From Streptomyces sp. BV286 (GTDB lineage Bacteria; Actinomycetota; Actinomycetes; Streptomycetales; Streptomycetaceae), in contig NZ_JAHRIB010000056.1 in the NCBI RefSeq assembly GCF_019090165.1, forward strand, positions 1 through 64,000: a DNA stretch of 64,000 bases, in the 5' to 3' direction. Below, one piece after another: positions 54,590 to 64,000 of this stretch (positions within the stretch are counted from its first letter, which is position 1; each line of letters opens with the position of its first letter). The position numbers and the translations under genes were made by a program. Below the pieces are notes generated by a model, which saw only the letters and a program-made list of their open reading frames with translations, did not search any database and was not told the origin of the DNA.

Positions 54590-55633
54590 GTGAAACGCCT
54601 GAAGTGGCCGTCCTGGCTGCCGATAGACCCGTACATCCTGCTGCTGCTCGGGACGGTGGGGCTCGCCGCCCTGCTGCCCGCCCGGGGCACCGGCGCCGAT
54701 GTAGCCTCCGGAGCCTCCACCGCCGCGATCGCCTTCCTCTTCTTCCTCTACGGGGCCCGGCTGTCCACGCGTGAGGCGATGGACGGGGTGCGGCACTGGC
54801 GCCTGCACGTCACCGTCCTGGCCTGCACGTTCCTGGTGTTCCCGCTGCTCGGCCTGGCCGCCCGCGGGCTCGAACCGGTGTTCCTGGACCACTCGCTCTA
54901 CACCGGACTGCTCTTCCTCACCCTCGTCCCCTCGACCGTCCAGTCCTCGATCGCCTTCACCTCGATGGCGCGCGGCAACGTGCCCGCCGCGATCTGCGCG
55001 GGTTCCTTCTCCTCCCTGGTGGGCATCGTGCTCACCCCGCTGCTCGCCGCGGCGCTCCTCGGCAGCACCGGTGGCGGCTTCTCCGCGGACTCCCTCCTCA
55101 AGATCGTGCTCCAGCTGCTCGTGCCGTTCCTGGCCGGGCAGCTGCTGCGCCGCTGGATCGGAGGCTTCGTCACCCGCCACAAGAAGGTCCTCGGACTCGT
55201 CGACCGCGGCTCGATCCTGCTCGTCGTCTACACCGCGTTCAGCGAGGGCATGGTGCAGGGCATCTGGCACCAGGTCAGCCCGCTGCGCCTGGGCAGCCTG
55301 CTCGCCGTCGAGGCGGTGCTGCTCGCGGTCATGCTGGCGCTCACCTGGTACGGCTCGAAGGCTCTGGGCTTCACCCGCGAGGACCGTGTCGCGATCCAGT
55401 TCGCCGGGTCGAAGAAGTCCCTGGCGTCCGGACTGCCCATGGCGAGCGTGCTGTTCGGCGCGCACGCCTCGCTGGCCGTGCTGCCGCTGATGCTCTTCCA
55501 CCAGATGCAGCTCATGGTCTGCGCGGTCATCGCCAAACGCCGTTCCCGGGACCCCGAGGCACGGCGGCCCGTCACCCGGGCCCCAGCCGCAGCGTCACGA
55601 ATCGCGGTCGGTACAGGGACACGTTCCGGCTGA
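54590..55633 (+). CDS. Bile acid:sodium symporter family (ASBT-like) transporter
   Basis: A 347-residue protein with about ten hydrophobic segments. LTLVPSTVQSSIAFTSMARG and FAGSKKSLASGLPMASVLFG are the two crossover motifs of the SBF-like (DUF4137/YfeH-type) branch. Bacterial members move organic anions such as pantoate, sulfonates or steroids; the substrate is unknown. GTG 54590 was chosen for CGGAG a few bases upstream and the typical start KRLKWPSWLPIDP. The last 62 bases overlap the convergent gene at 55572, producing an extra basic tail (RSRDPEARRPVTRAPAAAS) that may be non-essential. Confidence 0.9.
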   Translation: MKRLKWPSWLPIDPYILLLLGTVGLAALLPARGTGADVASGASTAAIAFLFFLYGARLSTREAMDGVRHWRLHVTVLACTFLVFPLLGLAARGLEPVFLDHSLYTGLLFLTLVPSTVQSSIAFTSMARGNVPAAICAGSFSSLVGIVLTPLLAAALLGSTGGGFSADSLLKIVLQLLVPFLAGQLLRRWIGGFVTRHKKVLGLVDRGSILLVVYTAFSEGMVQGIWHQVSPLRLGSLLAVEAVLLAVMLALTWYGSKALGFTREDRVAIQFAGSKKSLASGLPMASVLFGAHASLAVLPLMLFHQMQLMVCAVIAKRRSRDPEARRPVTRAPAAASRIAVGTGTRSG

Positions 55634-56807
55634 GGTTCGCCTGGGCCGCCGCCCCGCCGCTCGCGTCCAGCCAGTTGACGTCGTAGCTCAGCACGAGCCT
55701 GCCCCGGCTGATCGCCGGATGGACCTGCGGGTTGTACGCCGCCACTCCCGCCCGCTGCTCCGGCAGCGGCGGGCTGAACCCCTTGCCGGGCCCGTGCCAG
55801 GGCCCGGTGGGGGAGCACGCCCAGTACGAGGCGATCGTCGTCAGCCCTTCGGTGCCCGCCGCCATCGTGAACAGGACGTACGTCCCCCCGTCGCGGGCGA
55901 CCGCGAACGCGCTGCCGACCCCCTTGCGTTCGCCGTCCCCCAGCACGGGCTTCATATGCGAGGGGATGCTCCACCGCTCGCCGTCCCAGTACCGCCACGC
56001 CGCCGGGTCCGCGAGCCGCCCCCGGGGCACGCGCGCGACGTACGCGTCCGACGCCGGCCGGGCGGCGGCCCGCGCGTCGTTGCCGCCGAAGACGTACGTC
56101 CAGTCGTCGTCGTGGGTCAGGGCGGTCGTCCCGAACAGCACCCGCCGCGCCGGATCCTTCACCCGCCGCTGGTCGAGGATCCGCGTGATGCCCTCGAGGC
56201 GCAGGCCGGGCAGTGACAGCGTGGCGACCTCGGTGGCGGTGGGGACCCCGTAGATCCAGGGGTGCGCGCCGGTCGTACGGGTCCACAGCACGACCCGGAC
56301 GACCTGCTCGGACGAGCCGGGGGAGCGGGGCTCGACCCGGGCCGCCACCGGCCAGCGCCACTGACCCGGCGCCGGGTCCGCGAACATCGGCGCCGGGAGC
56401 GTGCGCTTGAGCCGGCCGTCGTCCATGACCACGGCCGAGTTGCGCACCATCGGCGCGGTCGTGTCCCGCCAGGCGTAGGACTCGCCCACCGGGTTGGGCG
56501 GCCGGTGCACCTGGCCTAGGAAGGTGTCGGAGAACAGCCAGAGCACCCGTCCGTCCGGCAGCCGCACCGAGTGCGTACCGTCTCCGCCGGTCCAGTCGTC
56601 GGCCCGCGACGCGTCGTCCCCGTACCGCGCGAACTCGTCCGTGACGCCCCGGTCCGCGGCCCACGAGGTGACCGTACGGGCCCGGCAGTCGCCCTCCCGG
56701 TTCTCGTCCCCCGGGAGGGCGGTGAGCAGCACGGCGCCGAGGACCAGGGCCAGGAGCAGACCCAGACCGGTCCCCGTGCGCTGTCGTGCTCGTGTGTCGT
56801 CGGGCAC
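55572..56807 (-). CDS. DUF4185-like secreted or membrane-anchored beta-propeller protein
   Basis: A 411-residue protein with an N-terminal signal anchor (about 13-32: GLGLLLALVLGAVLLTALPG). The rest is a beta-propeller-like fold of the DUF4185/DUF5005 type: LPDGRVLWLFSDTFLG, NSAVVMDDG, YVFGGNDARA, YWDGERWSIPS, YVLFTMAAGTEGLTTIASYW and AYNPQVHPAISRGRLVLSYD, reminiscent of GH43-like carbohydrate enzymes. No catalytic assignment can be made. It lies 10 bases downstream of the sialidase gene on the same strand, so the two are probably co-transcribed and may act on the same glycans. Its 3' end overlaps the symporter gene. Confidence 0.72.
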   Translation of the reverse strand: MPDDTRARQRTGTGLGLLLALVLGAVLLTALPGDENREGDCRARTVTSWAADRGVTDEFARYGDDASRADDWTGGDGTHSVRLPDGRVLWLFSDTFLGQVHRPPNPVGESYAWRDTTAPMVRNSAVVMDDGRLKRTLPAPMFADPAPGQWRWPVAARVEPRSPGSSEQVVRVVLWTRTTGAHPWIYGVPTATEVATLSLPGLRLEGITRILDQRRVKDPARRVLFGTTALTHDDDWTYVFGGNDARAAARPASDAYVARVPRGRLADPAAWRYWDGERWSIPSHMKPVLGDGERKGVGSAFAVARDGGTYVLFTMAAGTEGLTTIASYWACSPTGPWHGPGKGFSPPLPEQRAGVAAYNPQVHPAISRGRLVLSYDVNWLDASGGAAAQANLSRNVSLYRPRFVTLRLGPG

Positions 56808-56817
56808 GCCCGGGACG

Positions 56818-58779
56818 TTAGTGGCTCTTGCTCACCCGGTCCATGGGGAGCCACAGGACGGTGTCCCGGTTCACAGCCCCGTCGGTGCCGGGCGGACCGG
56901 TCAGTTCGGCGTCGCTCAGCGCCCGGTCGTGGACCCGGACGTCGTCGACGGCGCCCGTGAAGTGGGCCCGGCTGTCAAGCCGTTGACCGACGTGCACCCC
57001 GAACGGCCCGTTGCGGCTCACCGATCCCGGTACGTCCGCCGTACCGGTCGCCGTCCCGTCGACGGACAGCGTGAGCCGCCCGCCGCCGCGGCGCAGGACC
57101 AGCCGGTGCCACTGTCCGTCGTTGTACGCGCCGGTCGTGCGTACGGACACCGACCGCGGGGCGTTCCCGCCGTCGCGGACGGTGATCAGGCCCTGGATCC
57201 GGTCGCTCGCGGGTTCTCCGCGCAGCCACACCTGCGGCTGGTTGGTGCCGATCCCGCCCATCCACAGCAGCGGCTGTTCGCCCGTCGTGGCCGTGTAGCG
57301 GAACCACAGCGACGCCGTGAAGTCCTTTGCCCCGAGCGGCAGTCCGGTACGGAAGGGCAGGCGTACGGCGTCGTCCGCGCCGTCGAAGGAGAGGGCGCCG
57401 CCGGACACGCCGTCCGTTCTCTTCGCGCCGCCGAGGACCGCGGCGCGCGGTGCGCCGGGCGCGAGGTCGGCGGTGGTCGGGTCCGGGCCGCGGCGCGGGC
57501 GCAGCCAGTCCCCGGTGAACCGCGCGAAGCGGATCTCGTCGCGGGCGTCCACGGCGCCGCCCTCGTACAGCAGGCCCGCCGTGTTCCGGCCGATGCCCAC
57601 CAGGTCGGAGTAGCCGGCCCAGTCCGTCGTGACCACCGTGCCCCGGTCGACGCTGTCCCAGGTGCGTCCGCCGTCGTACGAGGAGCGGATCATCATCGTG
57701 CGGCGGCGGTCCGGGTCGGCGGGACAGGCGAGCAGGAGCCTGTCGCCCAGCCGCAGCGTGGAGCCCTGCACCTGTGGCGTGTAGAGGTCCGGGAGGGCGC
57801 GGAAGGGCGCGGTGAAACTGTCGCCGCCGTCGGTGCTGAACGCCTGGGTGCGGTGCCCGAGATCGGTACCGTCCTGTTCGCGTCCGCTGACGAGGACCGT
57901 CCCGTCGGCGCGCTCGGTCACCGTCATCTCCGACGGCTTCTGGCTGAACGTGCCGTCGTCCGCGATCGGCCGGGAGTCCGTCGCGCCGATCCGCCAGTGG
58001 TCGCCGCCGTCGTCGCTGACGACGAGCGCGGCGTGGTTCGCGCTCACCCGGCTGCCGTTCCACGTCTCGGTGTTGACGCCGAGGACGAGCCGTCCCGCGT
58101 GCCTGCCGCGGGTCAGCTGGAGACCGTGCACCGGCCCGGTCGCGTACCAGGAGTTCCAGTGCGCGGGCAGGATCTCGTCGCTGAGGTCGCGCGGCTCGGA
58201 CCAGGTGAGTCCGTCGTCGTCGCTGTGCTGCAGGTGCGGGGTGCGGTCGCACGGGACGTCGCAGCCGCGGCCGTCGCCGCGGCCCGTGTTGTACGTCTCG
58301 GCCAGTACGACGCGGCCGGTCTCACGGTCCACGACCGGGGCGGGGTTGCCGTGCGTGTCGCCCGCGCCCTCGTTGACGACCTGGAGCGGGCCCCAGGTGC
58401 GGCCGCCGTCGGTGGAGCGCTTGAGGACGATGTCTATGTCACCGGCGTCACCGCAGTCGTCGACCCGGCCCTCGGCGAACGCCAGCAGGGTGCCTTTCGT
58501 CGTCCGCACGACGGCCGGAATACGGAAGCAGGCGTACCCGGGATCCTGGGAGGCCTTGAACAGCACCTGCTGTTCGAACCCGGCGACCGCCCCTGGCTCG
58601 GCGGCCGCTCCTGGCCCGGAGACGGCTCCTGGTCCGGCGGCCGGCCGGGCCTGGGCGGGGCTCGGCAGCGCCAGCAGTGCGCCGACGGCGAGCAACGCCG
58701 TGAGGGCGGTCCCGACGGGGCTTCTTCCCGGTCTGGTGGACCCGGGGGCCCGGGGGAGTGCGCGAAGACTTGACGGCAT
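56818..58779 (-). CDS. Secreted exo-alpha-sialidase, GH33 with LamG-like domain
   Basis: A 653-residue exported enzyme. Signal peptide about 1-45 (ending SPAQA), then a low-complexity PGA repeat (GPGAVSGPGAAAEPGAVAG). The sialidase six-bladed propeller starts with CFRIPAVV (84-91, the FRIP arginine) and holds Asp boxes RSTDGGRTWG (121-130), SDDGLTWS, SDDGGDHWR, STDGGDSFT and SYDGGRTWD, and YSDLVGIG nearby. From about 460 a LamG-like lectin domain follows (ALSFDGADDAVRLPF, FTASLWFRYT). It removes terminal sialic acids from glycans. The ATG has AAGGGCAGG upstream. Confidence 0.93.
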   Translation of the reverse strand: MPSSLRALPRAPGSTRPGRSPVGTALTALLAVGALLALPSPAQARPAAGPGAVSGPGAAAEPGAVAGFEQQVLFKASQDPGYACFRIPAVVRTTKGTLLAFAEGRVDDCGDAGDIDIVLKRSTDGGRTWGPLQVVNEGAGDTHGNPAPVVDRETGRVVLAETYNTGRGDGRGCDVPCDRTPHLQHSDDDGLTWSEPRDLSDEILPAHWNSWYATGPVHGLQLTRGRHAGRLVLGVNTETWNGSRVSANHAALVVSDDGGDHWRIGATDSRPIADDGTFSQKPSEMTVTERADGTVLVSGREQDGTDLGHRTQAFSTDGGDSFTAPFRALPDLYTPQVQGSTLRLGDRLLLACPADPDRRRTMMIRSSYDGGRTWDSVDRGTVVTTDWAGYSDLVGIGRNTAGLLYEGGAVDARDEIRFARFTGDWLRPRRGPDPTTADLAPGAPRAAVLGGAKRTDGVSGGALSFDGADDAVRLPFRTGLPLGAKDFTASLWFRYTATTGEQPLLWMGGIGTNQPQVWLRGEPASDRIQGLITVRDGGNAPRSVSVRTTGAYNDGQWHRLVLRRGGGRLTLSVDGTATGTADVPGSVSRNGPFGVHVGQRLDSRAHFTGAVDDVRVHDRALSDAELTGPPGTDGAVNRDTVLWLPMDRVSKSH

Positions 58780-59258
58780 GGTGCGACCTGCCCTTCATGC
58801 GTCTGGACATCTCGGACATCCCACGTCCAACGTGCGCGCCACAGACGCTACTTGGGCTCTCAGACACCTCACAAGAAGCGTGCACGAGTCGTGGTGGGGG
58901 AAGCGCGCGCACGGCCGCCGGGCGCATCCGGTGTCGTGCGGTGGTGGGTGTCCCCTCCCTCGCCGGTCGAGTGGTGGCCGGTGCCGTGACCACGCGAGCC
59001 CGTCCTGGAACTGTGGGACGCGAGGCGGTGCGGGTGGGGGACGCGGCGTGCTCCGCCCGGGGGAGTTCCCTCCGTCGGAGCAGCGACGGCGGCACCGGGG
59101 GCCACCGGGCGCCCGGGAGCCGGAGCGGCTGCCCCGCACCCTTGGCGGTCGCCCCGACCTGGAGGACCGTCGGCCGACGGGACCGGAACCCGACCGGTTC
59201 ACCGGCCCGTTGATCCGGATTTCCCCTACGGACGGCTGACGCGGGCTAACGTTCCGTC
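58780..59258. other. Intergenic region upstream of the sialidase gene
   Basis: No gene is supported in these 479 bases. GGACATC occurs at 58805-58811 and 58814-58820 (9-base period), 25-40 bases upstream of the sialidase start, a possible regulator site. The remainder looks like non-coding spacer up to the isochorismatase-fold gene. Confidence 0.45.
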
Positions 59259-59801
59259 ATGAACGCACCGGACATGGAACCCCGTCTCGCCCTGGACCCC
59301 GCGCGCACCGCCCTCGTGCTGGTCGACCTGATGGACCGCATCGCGGGCCTGCCCCTGGAGCCCCGCAAGGGCACCGAAGTGGTGTCGGTCGCCGCGGAGT
59401 TGGCCGCCGCCTTCCGCGCGGTGGGCGCGCCCGTCGTCCTCGTCCGGGTCGAGCGGCCCGGTGTCCCCGAGCAGCCGCCCGGCAGCGGGCTGGTCGCCGG
59501 GGTCGCGGCCGACGGCGACATCGAGATCGTGAAGCGGACCATCGGGGGCTTCCAGGGCACCGGCCTGGACGAGCGGCTGCGCGAACGCGGCATCACCACC
59601 GTGGTGTTCGGCGGGATCGCCACCAACCTCGGCGTCGAGTCCACCGCCCGCGCCGCCGGTGACCTCGGCTACGACCTGGTCTTCGTCGAGGACGCGATGT
59701 CGGCCCTCACCGGCCCCGAGCACGAGGCCTCGGTGAAACTGGACTTCCCCCGGCTGGGAACCGTCGTCGCGGCCTCGGAGGTGCACTTCACCAAGGGCTG
59801 A
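59259..59801 (+). CDS. Isochorismatase-fold hydrolase without the catalytic cysteine
   Basis: A 180-residue protein of the isochorismatase-like fold. The first acidic residue is in LVLVDLMDRIAG, the lysine in EIVKRTIGGFQGTGLDERL, and the cis-peptide/nucleophile loop reads FGGIATNLGVESTARAAG. The cysteine expected in ATNxCVE is a glycine, so amidase-type (nicotinamidase or carbamoylase) chemistry is unlikely. True isochorismatases such as PhzD also have Gly there and hydrolyse a vinyl ether without a cysteine. No siderophore or phenazine genes are adjacent, so the substrate is unknown. The short region before the ATG has no strong ribosome binding site. Confidence 0.88.
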   Translation: MNAPDMEPRLALDPARTALVLVDLMDRIAGLPLEPRKGTEVVSVAAELAAAFRAVGAPVVLVRVERPGVPEQPPGSGLVAGVAADGDIEIVKRTIGGFQGTGLDERLRERGITTVVFGGIATNLGVESTARAAGDLGYDLVFVEDAMSALTGPEHEASVKLDFPRLGTVVAASEVHFTKG

Positions 59802-59906
59802 GCCGGACACCGCACCCGCGAGGGCCGGTCATGGTCACGGGCCGGGACGCGGGGCAAGGCTCCGTCCGCTCCCGGGGCCGCACGGGGCGCAGCCGTACCG
59901 GCCTGA

Positions 59907-59958
59907 GGCGGGGCCCCTCCGGCGCAGGGGGCGCTCCCCGCCGGGTCGGGGCCCCGCC
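59907..59958. terminator. Bidirectional hairpin between convergent genes
   Basis: GGCGGGGCCCC (59907-59917) pairs with GGGGCCCCGCC (59948-59958), an 11-bp stem with a GC-rich loop, between the isochorismatase-fold gene and fdhD. Confidence 0.65.
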
Positions 59959-59979
59959 GCCGTGTCGCGGCGAGACCGG

Positions 59980-60843
59980 TCAGCCCTGGGTGGCCGGGGC
60001 CCGCAGGGCGATGCGGTGCTCGCCCGCGTACACGTTCATGGAGGCGCCCCGCAGGAAGCCGACCAGGGTCAGGTTCGACTCGGCGGCCAGGTCCACCGCG
60101 AGCGAGGACGGCGCCGAGACCGCGGCCAGCACCGGGATACCGGCCATCACCGCCTTCTGGGCCAGCTCGAAGGAGGCCCGCCCGGAGACCAGCAGGACCG
60201 TGCGGGAGAGCGGCAGGGAGCCATTCTGGAGGGCGCGGCCGACGAGCTTGTCGACCGCGTTGTGCCGGCCCACGTCCTCCCGGATGTCGACCAGCTCGCC
60301 GTCCTCCGTGAACAGCGCCGCCGCGTGCAGACCCCCGGTCCGGTCGAACACGCGCTGCGCCGCGCGCAGCCGGTCGGGGAGGCTCGCGAGCAGGCCGGGT
60401 TCGAGCCGCACCGGGGGAGTCGTGTCGCCGTGCGTGTCGTCGATCGTCCAGCGGGCCGTCGTACGGACCGCGTCCAGGCTCGCCTTGCCGCACAGCCCGC
60501 AGGACGAGGTCGTGTACACGTTGCGTTCGAGCGTGATGTCGGGGATGACGAGGCCGGGCGCCGTCCGTACGTCGACGATGTTGTACGTGTTCGAACCGTC
60601 CACCGTGGCGCCCGCGCAGTAGACGATGTTCTGCAGTTCGTCGGCCGCGCCGAGCACCCCCTCGCTGACCAGGAAGCCCGCCGCGAGCGCGAAGTCGTCG
60701 CCCGGGGTGCGCATCGTGATCGCGAGGGGTTTTCCGTTGAGCCTGATCTCCAGTGGTTCCTCGGCGACGAGCGTGTCCGGGCGGGTGGAGACCGCCCCGT
60801 CCCGGATGCGGATCACCTTGCGTCGTTCCGTGACTCGTCCCAT
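59980..60843 (-). CDS. fdhD: Formate dehydrogenase accessory sulfurtransferase FdhD
   Basis: A 287-residue FdhD. The mobile-loop cysteines that carry sulfur are in TTSSCGLCGKAS, and REDVGRHNAVDK with the later SGRASFELAQKAVMAGIPVLAA is characteristic. FdhD transfers sulfur from a cysteine desulfurase to the molybdenum or tungsten bis-MGD cofactor, without which formate dehydrogenase is inactive. It is the last gene of the formate dehydrogenase operon, starting six bases after the Fe-S subunit stop. Confidence 0.96.
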   Translation of the reverse strand: MGRVTERRKVIRIRDGAVSTRPDTLVAEEPLEIRLNGKPLAITMRTPGDDFALAAGFLVSEGVLGAADELQNIVYCAGATVDGSNTYNIVDVRTAPGLVIPDITLERNVYTTSSCGLCGKASLDAVRTTARWTIDDTHGDTTPPVRLEPGLLASLPDRLRAAQRVFDRTGGLHAAALFTEDGELVDIREDVGRHNAVDKLVGRALQNGSLPLSRTVLLVSGRASFELAQKAVMAGIPVLAAVSAPSSLAVDLAAESNLTLVGFLRGASMNVYAGEHRIALRAPATQG

Positions 60844-60849
60844 GCCTGA

Positions 60850-61706
60850 TCAGTCCCGGTTCTGTACGTGCTGGTAGCCGAAGCGGCCCTTGATGCAGAG
60901 GTTGCCGTGGGTCACCGGGTTGTCGTGCGGCGAGGTGACCTTGACGATCTCATTGTCCTGTACGTGCAGGGTGAGATTGCAGCCCACTCCGCAGTAGGCG
61001 CACACCGTCGTCGTCCCGGTCTGCGCCGACTCGTCCCACGTGCCCGCGGCACGCATGTCGAACTCCGACTTGAACGACAGAGCACCCGTCGGGCACACCT
61101 CGATGCAGTTCCCGCAGTACACGCACGCCGAGTCCGTGAGGGGAGCGTCGTGCTCGACGGCGATCCTGGCGTCGAAACCGCGCCCGGTGACCGAGATCGC
61201 GAAGGTGTTCTGCCACTGGTCGCCGCAGGCGTCCACGCACTTGTAGCAGAGGATGCACTTGTCGTAGTCGCGCACGTACAGGTCGTTGTCGACTCTCGGC
61301 TCCTCGCCCAGCCGGGCCGCGTCCGGACCGAAGCGGTCGGGTTTCGCCTCGTACTCCTTGAGCCATCCGGCGACCTCCGGGGTGGTCGACAGGTCGACCG
61401 ACGAGGCGAGGAGTTCGAGGACGATCTTCCGGCTGTGCCGGGCCCGCTCGGTGTCCGTCCTGACCTGCATGCCCGCCTCCGCCTTGCGGGAGCAGGCCGG
61501 GACGAGGGTGCGCGCGCCCTCGACCTCGACGACACACACGCGGCAGGCGTTCTTGGGTGCCAGCGTGTCGCCCTGGCACAGGGTCGGGACGTCCTTGCCC
61601 GCCGAGCGGCAGGCATCGAGGATCGTCGCGCCCTCGGGTGCCCGCACAGGCTCACCGTCGATCGTGAACTCCAGCAGACGGCGGGGTATCCCCAGCGGTG
61701 TCACGG

Positions 61707-61710
<4 letters not shown>
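60850..61710 (-). CDS. Formate dehydrogenase Fe-S subunit (head of the catalytic subunit as a separate protein)
   Basis: A 286-residue protein with only iron-sulfur domains. N-terminal [2Fe-2S] ferredoxin: C45, C56, C59 and C73. Then two [4Fe-4S] motifs, CILCYKCVDACGDQ and CVYCGNCIEVCPTGA. The last about 50 residues (CAYCGVGCNLTLHVQD... HGNLCIKGRFG) are the Mop Fe4S4 domain that normally opens the molybdopterin subunit. In FdsA/FdhA-type enzymes all of this is the N-terminal part of one long catalytic chain; here it is encoded after the NuoEF-like gene instead. It passes electrons between the formate site and the diaphorase subunit. Overlaps the upstream gene by 4 bp (ATGA). Confidence 0.9.
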
Positions 61711-63539
<1,829 letters not shown>

Positions 63540-63545
63540 TTGGCA

Positions 63546-64000
63546 TCACCTCACTTGAAGAGCAACCGGCAGCTTGTCGATCCGGATCGCCGACGCCTTG
63601 AACTCCGCCGTCCCCGCGATCGGGCAGTTCGCCTCGATCGTCAGCTGGTTGGTGTCCACCTCGTCGGGAAAATGCATGGTCATGAAGGCGAGGCCGGGCC
63701 GCAGTGCCGTGTCGACCCACACCGGCGCCACCACCGCGCCACGCCGCGAGGACACCTGGACCTCCTCGCCGACCACCACGCCGTAGCGCTCCGCGTCCTC
63801 CGGGCACAGCTCGACGTACTCGCCGCGCCGCAGCGGCGAGGCGAAACTGCCGCTCTGGACCCCGGTGTTGTACGAGTCGAGCCGCCGCCCGGTGGTCAGC
63901 CGGATCGGGTACGCCTCGTCGGTCAGGTCGACCGGCGGGTCGTGCTGGACCAGCCCGAAGGGCGCGAGCCGGCCGCGTTCGGCCGGGTCCGCGGCCCACA
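63546..64000 (-). CDS. Formate dehydrogenase molybdopterin subunit, C-terminal part (cut by window end)
   Basis: Only the last about 150 residues are in the window. YPIRLTTGRRLDSYNTGVQS, then GEYVELCPEDAERYGVVVGE, and HFPDEVDTNQLTIE with AEFKASAIRIDKLP are the molydopterin dinucleotide-binding domain of bis-MGD oxidoreductases such as formate dehydrogenase. The 5' part lies beyond 64000, so the active-site residue (Cys or Sec) cannot be seen. Because the 4Fe-4S head is encoded separately at 60850, the full-length chain may lack it. First visible gene of the operon. Confidence 0.9.
   Translation of the reverse strand, partial: WAADPAERGRLAPFGLVQHDPPVDLTDEAYPIRLTTGRRLDSYNTGVQSGSFASPLRRGEYVELCPEDAERYGVVVGEEVQVSSRRGAVVAPVWVDTALRPGLAFMTMHFPDEVDTNQLTIEANCPIAGTAEFKASAIRIDKLPVALQVR

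Overview
The window is high-GC actinobacterial chromosome, almost certainly Streptomyces. The signs are strongly GC-biased third codon positions, many GTG starts, a HAIR-like heat-shock operator, CebR-type cellulase operators, CBM2-bearing secreted cellulases, an Scr1/DUF5753-type regulator and a STAND/WD40 protein. I found no rRNA, tRNA, CRISPR array, intact prophage or secondary-metabolite cluster.

Layout. 1-5.6 kb: a secreted surface protein, a lysine-free aminotransferase-fold protein coupled to a metallo-beta-lactamase (MBL) hydrolase, a convergent MBL/DedA pair, and a resolvase-like orphan. 5.7-15.2 kb: a holin-like/phosphodiesterase fusion, a MoxR ATPase with a VWA/metallopeptidase-like partner, OsmC, a stand-alone DnaK under a HspR-like site, a DUF5753 regulator and a small membrane protein. 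15.3-19.4 kb: an MmyB-like regulator, pterin dehydratase, a methyltransferase, and a WYL regulator divergent from a two-gene operon across a perfect palindrome.

19.5-30.2 kb is a plant-cell-wall island: PL11 rhamnogalacturonan lyase, GH74 xyloglucanase, GH48 and GH6 cellobiohydrolases, with two CebR-like operators and the remains of another CBM2 gene between GH48 and GH6. 30.4-37.3 kb: a His-tailed methyltransferase, a GT-C membrane glycosyltransferase, the STAND/WD40 protein and an SDR. 37.3-43.2 kb is an accessory, decayed patch: an IS5-type transposase end, a broken RHS/YD-repeat gene with a 49-residue membrane peptide beside it, a DUF5937-like regulator, small genes and a beta-clamp relic with an in-frame stop.

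43.2-46.0 kb: GH75 chitosanase, aldo/keto reductase and a Tat-exported polysaccharide lyase. 46.1-51.3 kb: a branched-chain amino-acid-type ABC importer in which both permeases and one ATPase are fused into one 1036-residue chain. 51.5-59.8 kb: acyl-CoA synthetase, LysR regulator with a divergent bile-acid/sodium-type symporter, a DUF4185-like protein, a GH33 sialidase with a LamG-like domain, and an isochorismatase-fold protein. From 59.98 kb to the end lies an NAD-dependent formate dehydrogenase operon read leftwards (FdhA, cut by the window end; NuoE-NuoF fusion; Fe-S subunit; FdhD), with the Fe-S head of the catalytic subunit encoded separately.

How they work together: the secreted hydrolases attack cellulose, xyloglucan, pectin, chitosan and sialylated glycans, and CebR-type control would tie the cellulases to cello-oligosaccharide supply. 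The Liv importer and formate dehydrogenase are separate metabolic modules. All function calls come from reading motifs; nothing was searched against databases.
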